Source of the DNA: Fasciolopsis buskii
Taxonomy: Eukaryota; Platyhelminthes; Trematoda; Plagiorchiida; Fasciolidae
Assembly: GCA_008360955.1 (NCBI GenBank)
Contig: LUCM01004000.1
Location: 110,059-174,058, forward strand
Reading direction: 5' to 3'
DNA length: 64,000 bases
Below, piece after piece: positions 22,549-32,771 of this stretch. How positions within the stretch are numbered: position 1 is the stretch's first letter; each line of letters starts with the position of its first letter. Made by a program: the position numbers and the translations under genes. Under the pieces are notes generated by a model. It worked only from the letters and a program-made list of their open reading frames with translations. It was not told where the DNA came from and did no database searches.

Positions 22549-23430
22549 ATTTCGTTGATTATTCATCATTTCCAACGTTCCGTATCCTGTTATTGGCATA
22601 CACCTTTCCCAGCGTTTCGAACTGCTAGCTAACGTTTGGCACGGGAAGATAGTAGACCGTAATGCGTCGCTGGCCGTGACCGGCTCCTACGTCGTCGTCA
22701 ACTACATCACGCCTCAATACGCTAAATCACCAGCCCAACGGACATGCAACGAGCTACTACAACACACCGATCTACTTGCCACCATCACTACCAAGGTAAC
22801 CCACCGTAAACAGACCACAGGGCCCCCAACGCTCAGTCGGTCTCGTCGCCTAGCTCCTGACAAGTTTCGCCCAGCCAAGGCTGAAATCGACCATTTGTTG
22901 GAACTAGGCATCATTCGACTTTCTAGCGGTCCTCAAGCCTCTCCTCTTTATATGGTTTTCAATTTCAGCCCCAACTGGTAGCCGTGTGGGAATTAAGGAA
23001 TACTCAACTGGGCTACCGTTCCCGATAGGTACCAGATTCCTTACACACGGTTCATCACTTTGTCGCTGCTCGGTTGCAGGATCTTTGGCGGCACAGATTT
23101 GGTATGAACACAAAATAAATCCCCGCAGAGGAGACGGGCCACAACTTTTGAAATGTTCAAGTTCGTGAGGATGCCTTTGGGGCTCGCAATGCGGCTCAAA
23201 CTTTTCGAAGTTTTATGCACGAGGTCACACGCAATTTATAGAATATTCACGTGTACCTGTACGATATCTTAGCAGCGAGCCACTCGGGGGAGTAACATTC
23301 AGCTCATCTGCGGGCTCTTTTCGACCGCCTCAGCAAACGTGGTGTAAAGATTGAAGCCCGAAATGTGAGCTTGGTAAACCCAGTGTAATATTCTTAGGGC
23401 GCATCGTCTCGTACTCAGCTATAGCTAGAT
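22549..23430 (+). pseudogene. gypsy pol, copy 2: protease end and RT
   Basis: The first 365 bp repeat 20022-20386 with one mismatch seen (C at 22788 for A at 20261). RT continues as LGIIRLSSGPQASPLYMVF (family 'LGIIRPSSSPWASPLHMV'), then CRCSVAGSL, FKFVRMPLG and, near 23250, VYLYDILAASHSGE from 'VYLDDILVASHS'. The YLDD active site thus reads YLYD, with loss of one catalytic Asp. Stops and frameshifts are frequent. Unlike copy 1, this copy runs on into RNase H and integrase. Confidence 0.82.
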
Positions 23431-23589
23431 TGCCGGATATGCCAGATGGGACCAACCTGAGCCCCACGATGGTACACAGTTACGGCAATTTGTCGGCCTG
23501 GTTGCCTTTTATCGGCTTTTTATTTCTAATTGCCTAGAAGTAAATATTGCCCTTACAAATCTGTTACGGATAGTTAAACGGAATTTGGC

Positions 23590-24040
23590 GCTCCCTATGG
23601 TCGCAAAAAGGTTCTCATTTTCCTTAAGAACTCTACCACCAAAATAGCGCAACTCACAAATCCCGACCTCTCAGCACCCAAATCTCTTATAACCGACACT
23701 TCAAACACCGCAGTCGATGCCGTGGTTCAGCGGTACACCGAGGGTTCTTAGAAGCCTTCCAAACGGCTGCAGCCAATCGAGTCTAGGTGTTGCATGTTTG
23801 GCAGGGCGTTGCTCGCTGGCAACCTAAATGTCCGGCACTTCAAGCACTCTTAAGAGGATCGCTAATTCATGGTGTTTACATTTCACAAACCGCTGGCATA
23901 CGGGAGACTTTCAGCCTATGACCGGTACTCGCCAAGCGAGATCCGTCATTTGGAATATGTTTCACAGTTTGTTGTGGCAATAAGACATGTCTCTGGGGCA
24001 GACAACTCAGCCGTTGATGCGCTTTCTGGAATAAACTAGT
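23590..24040 (+). pseudogene. gypsy RNase H domain
   Basis: Plus-strand reading gives LITDTSNTAVDAVVQ at about 23687-23731 (family 'L.TDAS..A.GAVL.Q', catalytic Asp kept), SKRLQPIESRCCMFGRALLA near 23755-23815, then FMVFTFHKPLAYG (from 'F.V.TDHKPL.YA', the Asp lost), DRYSPSEIRHLEYVSQFV and RHVSGADNSAVDALSGI. This is the full block order of a Ty3/gypsy RNase H, which removes the RNA strand during cDNA synthesis. One stop or frameshift lies after FGRALLAGNL. It joins RT copy 2 to integrase. Confidence 0.85.
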
Positions 24041-24139
24041 TGCGTTTTTCTCCAACAGCCAGCATCGATCACCATGCGTTGGCACAGACCAAAGTGATGG
24101 ATCCTGAAACTGGCAACCTCTGACGAGACCGCTTTTAAA

Positions 24140-25240
24140 ATTAGTGGCTGTTCATATGACAGTAACGCAGAACACAATTCTTTCTAAAATACCGCAAAGT
24201 CGTCAGAGGCAGGTGGTTCCAGCATCTCACGTCAATTCAACAACTTCGGCGTCGCACAAAATTTCACCCACGGTAGAGGCTGTTGCAGTGAGGCCATTGA
24301 CCCAAGGTGTTTTTGGTTCATCAATAAACGTGACGTGCGAGAGTCGGCGCGCGCTTGCCACCAGTGTGACAGTGAAAGTCAATCGGCATGCCACAGCTTC
24401 ATTGGCTAGGTTCCCCAAACCCGAGGGACGTTTTCATCACGTTCATATTGTTTTCGTGGAGCCAGTCCGCCGTCTCACGGCTAAGACTGCAAAATAGCCT
24501 GTGTAGGCAGTTTCATTTGCTGGACGCCGGCGATGTCAATCCTCTGCTCTACGTCAGGTGACGCCGCAAAAGAATTCCTGGCACTTTGACTAAGCATATT
24601 TGGTCGCTCCGCTATGGCGAAAACCGACTGCGGCTATCATTTCTACGGGGCTTTCAAAATTTGCTTTGAAAACTGCGTTTTGAACAACACAGAACAACAA
24701 ATTGGTGGAAAGATTTCACCAGAACATAAAATCCGTTTTTCGAGGCGGAGCCACCCCGCTTCGGGGCGAAATTTTACTGTTAGCTTTTGACGTTCAGAAA
24801 GCTTTTAAGAGAGGAATGCGCAAAATAAAAAACGAATTTGTGTTTGGTCGTACGCTTTTCTCTTGCGGCGAGCCTGCAACGCCGCCAAGCTCAGCGCACT
24901 TCAAATATGGTACCTATGCAGGACTTCTCCCACAGTACATGCGAAGGTTTCACGCCAGCCCACCACGGGACTAGCGATCTTTGGGATAAATTCCATTCGC
25001 ATTGAATACTTCAAACAACATTTTCTTCCGCGTCGACGATGTTCCGCCACCATTGCAGCCACCGCATGCCAGTCTGTTTCGCGTGATGATTCGCAGCCCT
25101 GAAAGGCTCTTTTTGGACGCTGCCGGCCGATGCGACACCATGTCGATAGATAGCATCAAGCCTAACATTATGGAATCTGGATTTATCGATGGACTTCTCC
25201 ATCTCATAAGTCTCCCTACCTCGGTCCAGTCCATCCGCTA
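24140..25240 (+). pseudogene. gypsy integrase core and C-terminal tail
   Basis: Blocks in order: RFHHVHIVFVEPVRRL near 24430-24477 (family 'F.HVHIDIVGPLPPS'; the catalytic Asp is replaced by Val); MVERFHQNIKSVFRG from 24702 (family 'NG.VERFHR.LK..L', third catalytic residue kept); EFVFGRTLF near 24834 (from 'ELVYGTTLRLP'); QYMRRFHASPPRD; and the tail RVDDVPPPLQPPH...RVMIRSPERLFLDAAGR...IDSIKP from about 25020 to 25180, very close to the CsRn1-type tail ('VRVDAV..PLQPPYEGPF.V..R..K.F.LD..G....VSIDRLKPA'). The HHCC N-terminus is not recognised. Confidence 0.82.
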
Positions 25241-26085
25241 AGACCGTTGCCCGTGGAGGCTTCTGATAGGAACAGAGACGGATCGCCACCGATGGCACCG
25301 TAAGCATTGGATATGCGAGGCAGCCGTTGCGACCGAAAGGTACGTCAACCCGCTCGTTTTTTACTTTTGTCGCCATTACCACATCAGATTGCCGGATACT
25401 CTTCCGTTCGTAAATGCTAACTGCACTTAACAGGACAACACGTTTGTCACCATAACTTATGTGCTGACGAACAGGTCGCCCCCATGTTGCACCAAAAGGA
25501 CAGCGCAGAACTCCGTTTGGGTGCCCAGTAATAAGTGGAACATCCACCGATATTCACGAACGCCCATTCCACAATTGTTTATCCTGCCCTCTCAGCAGAA
25601 CCCCTAAAATCGAGGCAGCTACAGCGACTCTGGCGCGACACTCATCGTCCCTACCGTGGACATCACTCACGCACCAGAGGATGAGGGTACCCGGGATCAA
25701 GCACCCGTGTTCAATCTATAATGGTAAAGCGCGAGTGTGGGGCACGGTCATATCCACCGTTTTGAACGGTGTATATCGGACAGACAGTCTAGCTGCAGCG
25801 TTTTGTGGAAGCTACTATGCTGATGGATCACATCTACGTTCAATTCTTAAAGCCGCTTCCCGTCGGGTGTCTAGCACAAGGTCAGCACCCACGGAACCCC
25901 CAAACGAACGGCAAATTTTTCCATTGGCGATCATTGTTTAAGCAACAAAACATTTTAAGTTTTATGCCTTGTTCTGCATGTTCCAAATCCTAGCCTTTCT
26001 CCGACGCATTTCTAGGAGTAGAATCCTGCATCTAACCATGAATTTTCTTCTCGGAATAACTTGTTTTACCAAAAGTGGACTGATC
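25241..26085. other. Region between integrase tail and 3' LTR core
   Basis: No further motif is recognised. A 178-codon minus-strand open frame (25547-25011) overlaps the integrase tail on the opposite strand and is treated as a shadow. The 3' LTR may begin in the later part of this stretch, but its start could not be fixed by comparison with the 5' copy. Confidence 0.35.
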
Positions 26086-26285
26086 AGCGCGATGGCTATT
26101 TGAATTTTACTCACGCACGCTTCTCTCGCACGCTCCTCTCAGATATACTAAACCTTCCACTGCTTCCGACTATCTTTTCACTGCACCGGTCGAATGTTTG
26201 TGTTGTCAGCATTGCAAGCGTACAGAGCTAAGTAAGGGTGACGCACAAGTGCTTACAACGGTTAAAGGCCAGCAAACTTAATACG
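26086..26285 (+). repeat. 3' LTR core of the gypsy element
   Basis: This segment aligns with 18583-18770 in the same orientation and lies about 0.9 kb after the integrase tail. The best-conserved part is TTGTCAGCATTGCAAGCGTA with the following ACAGAGCTAAGTAAGGGTGA, then CCAGCAAACTTAATAC. The end may be ACTACA at about 26316-26321. The mismatch density between the two LTR pieces shows that the insertion is old. Confidence 0.65.
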
Positions 26286-26290
26286 AAATC

Positions 26291-29200
26291 CGCGTTCAAG
26301 TAATCGGTCGTCAAGACTACATTACGCGCAATGCGTAGTTAGTGACCGTACTTGAAAAATGAGGGAGAGGAAATAATCAAACTGCAATGAGTCTTTAGTG
26401 TTTAGAAGGAGCGAAGAAAACTGCTGAATTGTCATTACCAGCGCAAGGTTTCTAGTTTGCATATTTGTCTAAGGGCAACAAGTGGGTTGCTTTATAATTT
26501 TTTCTGAACGTGTCAGAATTCCCTGGTCTTATGATAAGGAAAACCTGGGGGTAATTTCTGAAGGAGACCTATATACTCCGTTTTATCAACTGGTAATAAC
26601 TTAGTTTAGCTGGGAAAGGTTTTCTTGGATAACAGGTCATTGTGGTGCTCTAATTTCAGTAGATTAAGTTTCTCTAGACCGAATCTGAGTTTAGCCTGGC
26701 AGGCCAGTGATGCCACTTAATGTGGAGGATCGCAAAAGGGACGGGCTAGAATAATAGAAATACGATAACGGAGCCAAAATGAGACGGCCTGAGATAAAAG
26801 GTGTGACTGAGCGATAGGATGTTGCATGGAACGGCAGGAGCACGAGCAATGGAAAACAATAAGGCAAATGTCTATAACTGGATTTATAATTAGAAAAGCA
26901 AAGTGAGGAATAGTTTTCCAGCATAACAACGTTTAAGTTAAGGTCAGATCCGGGTTAGAAATGTGGTATTCTTAGCTAAAACGGGGATTTAGTGACGATG
27001 TAGGGCAGATACCTCTTCCCCTTTTTGTTTTGAAACATTCGGCAGTTTTGATTGTTTTGGCTTGGAATCGACGTGAAACTTCGATGGTATGGGTAAATCA
27101 TAAATCGGTGCCGTGAACCATCTTCAGTTTATTTCCCTTCGACCGTCCTCAACCGGTCACACTCACTTGTTTAAAGAAGCAGTGCAATGGTATTGACCAA
27201 AAAACTCCCATTAATTATGTATTTTCTTTTCTTCCTTTTACTACGTGCCCTCTCATGGCATTTATTATGTCCCTTTTGCGCTTAATATCTCCTAACGTTT
27301 GACCATAGCATAAAAGCGAATCGTCCTTTCCCCTACAAGTTACTCTTTTTCGACCTGATCTACTTAAAAGACGCTGCATGAGTCATGAAACGTGGTCGGT
27401 GACTTCATTAATAACCCAGACACGTGCTCCACAATACCACTTATGGTAATCCGTATGACGGCTTGGACATACATTTCGTTTCCATAGCCCTGTGCGGTGA
27501 ACCCCTGTTGCATCGGAAACAAGGCTATGCTTTACGAACATGGGGAAAGGAGACCACCCCAAAGGTTGTGAAAAATTGCCAAAACTCGGAACATTACGAT
27601 CATGCATGGGAGCTAAAGGGCCTCAAACACTGATGTGTTAGAAAAAATAAACAAAATATAAAGTGGGCTCTCAAGGAAATGAGCAATGTTCACCATTGGG
27701 TTTCTCTCGCACCAGCCTAGACTCGAGCCTGCGAAACGGGAATACATACACTGCCAATGCTTGCCTGAAAAGTGACTGGTTCTTGCGCTTTAGTATTGGT
27801 GGGGTTTTAGCGCACCAAGCTCTTTACATGTATCACGGTTCCACCCATCTAAGCTTCCACCCCACCTCCCCTGTCTCCCGTATGCATCCCGTGCACGTAT
27901 GCTCACATCCACTACAACAGCCGCCATATCATCAAAGTCAAACTCCCCAACACTCCCTTAGCTATTTTTTCTTTCACATTTGTACACCTACTACCACACA
28001 TCTAAAGTTGAAAGATGTCAGTGTTCAACATTGATTATCCTCAACCGACTGACGGCGAATCATTCGATTTAGTCCCTAATCCTTTTTATTATCCGTAAAC
28101 CATACCAGCGAAAGCCCAATACGACCTTCTCCGTACTGCTTGCAGTCGTCGAGGACGAATCACTCACTTCTGTTTCTCTCCTCTGGATACTCTCTAACCG
28201 TCGGACTTATTCTTCCGTTTCTTTTCTAAATTCACCCATCACCGTAGCATTTTTCATTTCTCTCACTCTATTAACGTTCGCATTCACCAGGTCTCAAAAG
28301 GCTATCGTAACTCATAAGCCGACAGCATACAGGGGTTATCTAAGGCCCAGGGTCCAACCCATCCCCGCTACCGCTAATTACTCTCTGCTTTCCATGGCAC
28401 TCCAGCCAAGGGTGCAAAAGAACCTAGTATACTAGTATAATATGGCCAATACCTAACATTAGCCCTCTCTGACCGCCGTGTGAATGGGTCAGTTTGAACA
28501 ATTTTGAGGGTGGGTCTACTCTTGGTACACCACAATTCCCAACGCTGTCCAACTAGCAAATGTGCCACTACCAAGGATATGCCTCCCCATTTTTCCTATT
28601 CACTCCCATAGTTTTCGGTCCCGTTATCTATCCATTTATATTTCCTTACAAATCACCATAAACCCTCCGCTAGAACACTTTAAAGACTGCCATTTCTTCC
28701 ATTAATTGGGATTTTCTAGATGTAAGGCGAGCACCAATCCAGATCGGTCAAAAAGATCTACTTTTCACGCAGTGCTGAAACAGAAGGATGATGTTGACAT
28801 ATACGATTAGTCAAGGACAACTTGCAGTTCATACTACGAGTCCGATCGAAACTAGAGACCGCGTAATGTCCCAAGTAGCATACGGGGTCCGCTGTCAATC
28901 TGGAAAAAGTCCCGTGAAATCCAGTGAATTTGGCCACTCAACAAGGAACAGTCCGGAAACGATACCGAAAACTAATTAGCAAAAGGTGGGCGCTGAAAAA
29001 CCTGCATGCTCTTCAGTATCTTTTGTTTCCTTTAGGCTCTTTTCACGTTTACAGTCTCTCTGATTATCAGATGACCGTCTTTGCACTGCTTGTTTTCGAA
29101 TTTACACCCATCGTCGAGGCCCGTTATGCACCCGTGATAGTTTCTCACCTTAGCGGACTAATCCGGTAAGCACTCACCACGCATGGAAGACAAAGGCGAA

Positions 29201-32200
29201 TACGCCTCAAGCTTTCACAATGCTGCAAACGGATGCTCTGAAACTGTACGCGCATAACATAACAAAACTGAAAAAATAAGCGGGTTATGAAATTAAGCTA
29301 TATTCAAAAAATAAAAGGGTTATGTCACGTTCACTTTTCATGCAAGCCTTTCAGTGTGATTGGCGGCGTCTTCTGCAAGGAAAGGGCAAATAAAATAAAG
29401 TTCATTTTTTGCGGATGGCTGATATTTTAATTTATATGAATTACTTATGTTACAATATTTCGCTGACGGTTAAGGTCATTGTAAGTTAACCAACCTTGTT
29501 ATTCTGCTACCGTAAAGACGATCTCGAGAGTCGGTGAACCATTTCTTAGCAGGTTGCTCGATATGTAGCGTCCATTCATCTTGAAAACTGATAAGCACCT
29601 GACAGCGTCTTTTCGGTGGATAATATAGGCCATGGTTTAACGTTACATATCACCGCTGGCGTAAATCTCTGGTTCGCGATAGATGGTTTTCCAGATAAAC
29701 CCATACAGTTGCATCTCCGTGCCCAGTCATCTCCCAACCAGGGTTGACGGCATCCGTCGGACAGTGGTGACCACGTCATTGCAGACGCAGCGCATCAGGG
29801 CACTAACAGATATATCACGTGCATCAGAATGGTGAAATTCACTGTCGTGATGTGGGTGTTTGCATTGGTGAGGTCAGTTTCTAGGCGAATCAAAGCTCGA
29901 TCGATGTTCACGCCTGTAGGTTGGTATTGTGCCGTCGGGCTGCTAGAACGATGGTACATGTCGAGTCTCATCATTATAAACTCGAAATTAACCCGCACAT
30001 CGTAGTCAGCAAGGAACATGCGTTCAAAGTAACCGAATCAAAAGGTTTATTTAGGAACAACTCACCTTTCCATATGGTTGCATAAACTTTTAAAAGAGTG
30101 ATTTCCGTAAAATCTAAACGGCTACCGCGAAAATGATAAATTTTCCCTAATTGAGGCGGGCCTAGATGGATCCACTGTAGTCTCCCAACGCTCAAAATGG
30201 CTTTATAACCCGTGCCAGCGACGACCACAGCTGCATGTTGGATGACCAAAAAATAGTGACTAGCGTGCCGCATTCCCCTTACTTCGACTATCCGCCTGCG
30301 GGCAACGAATTCTCTACTCCCAAAGTGTTGCCCAGCCGCATAGAATACACTGCGTAGCATTCAAACGCTTTTTCCTTAGGCGATATTGCATCCATTTGTT
30401 TGCAGCAGATATTATGTACTCAATGTAAAAGATGGTCTGTACCAGAGGACCTGCATGCGCAAGAGTGCAAATCAGTTTAACAACAAAAAGTAGTTTGCAC
30501 GCAGTTTTCCACAGAACGGTTTCTACCGCTATCTATTTTTACAGCTTCCTTAAATGCGACCTCAAATTCACATCATTTGCAACAGTTTCACTGCTAGAGC
30601 GCGGCTAGTCCATAATAACTTACATAATTTTTTATTCCCATATGTACCAGAACAATGTGCATTGAAGAAATGCACGTCTACCGCGGAAATATAACAAAAG
30701 ACCAAAATATCCCTCAATAACCGGGGTGACGAGCGTTCTTTGGCGAAATAAGCAGCGCATTTACCACTGCTTAACGTTCAACGACTAATTTCAACGAACA
30801 GAAATGTCTGTGCCCTGGAAAACCTGACTCCAGTAAAACAAACTGGCTGTGTTTGCAGCGCATTCATTCGATTCAATCCCCAAAAAATGAGGATCAAGTT
30901 ATGCACCGTCCAGTTCCAGAAAAGACTACGTAAGTTTTACTAGGCTAAATTCGCCTTTCTGTTCTCAGCTGACTCGGGATTCCCACCGGATAGAAAGTAT
31001 GGGCATTCTGCCAATTTGAATGATCTTCAACGGCAATATGTCATGAGCAGACAAATCTTCCCGGCTATGAAGCCTGACCTGACTGAGGCTAACACGCCCA
31101 TCACATCAACGGTGAACGTTTACGAAGACATCCACATATAAACCTGCCGTTCAGCTATCATCACAACTCTGGGTACCTTATCCAATTCCCCTTTGGGGTA
31201 TTATTCCCAATGTGACTGCGAGCAATTTTAACTCCCAGTGAAAAGAGCCAAAAAGATCCAGCCTTATTTCACACAGCCACTGAATAGTTCATTTACCGTA
31301 TTGCGTACTACTCTTCATTTTCCTTGCTTTTGGTGGCCCTTTCTCCCGCCTCGCCTTCAAGCAATAATTCACCATTATCCCCATCATCGTTTTGCTCTTC
31401 TCCAAACTTCCAAACGGATCTTGCTTATTTCCTTGGTTGCAGAAGCTTTCGTACAATGACCTTTAGCTTACAACCCCATTTGCATGTTACTTGTCTAGTG
31501 TCCGCCTCCGTCCGTTCCTCCGAGCCTCTTAGCTGGGTATGCAAATGTTTCGTCGGTAGCTCATGATTCACTGAGTTTCTCTGTTGCAGATTAACTTCCG
31601 CGGACACTGCATAAACTTGCCAATTTATAAAAATTTCGAACACATCCGGACATCTGCCACGGTCTGCACCAAAATTTAGCGGCAGAGATGCGCAATACTG
31701 GTGTGCCTGAAAGCTGAACAACGTGCAAAAAATTACTAAAGATAACCTGCTGGTAACCATGTGTAATCTTAACTGATCCTCCTTTTCGTCTCCGTCTTTG
31801 GGATATGCTCCTCGACGGGTTGTATTATGCCGCTGTAAAGCTTGATCTTGCAACCAGGCCTGTCCACCAGAGTTCTCGTGAAATATACCTTGTCAAATCA
31901 ACAATAACTTGTTCCCATATAAATAGTAGATGTAATGAGCGAATTATTTTAGGAAGAATTAGCATTCATTATCTTAGAGGTGTGAGCACTGTTGGCGTGG
32001 AGCAGTAATTTAAGTTCCGTTACTCTGTCGGATGCAGAATGAGATTATGCCGCACCGGAAAGGTAGTTCACTTGCAATACCAAGGCATACTTCCTTGTTC
32101 TATGTTACCTAGTGTGCAATACCAAAATTTTCTTTTCTAGATGGTGCATATCACTCACTCATTTTACCCTCTAGTGCTACTCTTGGCTGGGTTGATCACA

Positions 32201-32535
32201 TCATAACAGTAACATAGGTTCGTGAACATTACCTGTGAGGTGATAGGCCAAACACGAACCTTCGGGCTTTTAACTCAAAGTAGGTGATCCTCCGCCAAGG
32301 CTATTGGGGCTGATTATCAATCGCTCAATTGCCAGTCAATCAATGTTTAAATCCATGAAACATGCTTATCGCCGGCGCAAAATTTGGCTGTGAAGCAATG
32401 GTGGGTGTTGACATATGGCCGGTTTCCGCAGACAGCAAGAGGGTTATATGGTAAAGATGAAGATCACTATGGATGCGACAACGCGATTGAAATGAGTCCA
32501 AAATATATTGTATATAATATGAGGTGGATGGAGAG
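26291..32535. other. Long stretch without a supported gene
   Basis: No protein family is supported. A plus-strand frame at 28924-29169 has GSFHVYSLSDYQMTVFAL and RYAPVIVSHLSGLIR, which faintly resembles the gypsy RNase H blocks 'F.VYTDHKPLTFAL' and 'RYSPREIRHL.YI', but the catalytic residues and spacing are not convincing. Open frames at 27663-28034, 29974-30360 and 31425-31853 have no recognised motif. No RNA gene was seen. Confidence 0.3.
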
Positions 32536-32771
32536 TGGTAATTAACGATATTTAAGATTCCCTTGTTTCAGTACTTGATGCACTTGATGGTGTTGCAATG
32601 CTTGGTCCCGTTATGACTGGAAGTGCACCGCTGATATTCACTGTTTTAGAAATCTAGACGGGCCAAAATTGGGTCGGATTGGTGAAAAGCAATGTAGGTT
32701 CTTGACCGAAAGAATAATGTTTGCGGTCTTCTAAGACAGCGGTGCAGAAAGCTCCTACCCGAAGACATTCG
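32536..32771 (-). repeat. Repeat R2, copy 2 (inverted relative to 21848-22083)
   Basis: Reverse complement of 21848-22083 with one mismatch noticed. Similarity ends at 32771 (then ATGGTATTC against GTCGGG in the other copy). At the low-coordinate side, 32535 downward reads CTCTCC on the minus strand, corresponding to sequence that in copy 1 would be inside the N run. Confidence 0.85.

Larger units (their letters stand above)
18583..26290 (+). mobile_element. Decayed CsRn1-like Ty3/gypsy LTR retrotransposon (with internal duplication and gap)
   Basis: The plus strand shows, in the order expected of a Ty3/gypsy element: LTR piece, primer binding site, gag with a zinc-knuckle remnant, protease end, RT, RNase H, integrase core, integrase tail, and a second LTR piece. 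RT block RLAPDKFRPAKAEIDHLLEL and the integrase-tail block are close to the flatworm CsRn1/Boudicca group. The span is 7.7 kb where about 5 kb is usual; the excess comes from a second RT copy and unrelated sequence between 20.9 and 22.5 kb, part of which is an assembly gap. Every coding block is broken by stops or frameshifts. Confidence 0.8.

Noticed and set aside
25011..25547. 178-codon minus-strand open frame, the longest in the window
   Set aside because: It lies antisense over the gypsy integrase tail, which reads clearly on the plus strand with family-specific blocks; the long frame has no recognised motif.
28924..29169. Possible gypsy RNase H fragment (GSFHVYSLSDYQMTVFAL, RYAPVIVSHL)
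   Set aside because: Partial likeness only; the TDHKPL core is absent and no neighbouring RT or integrase supports it.
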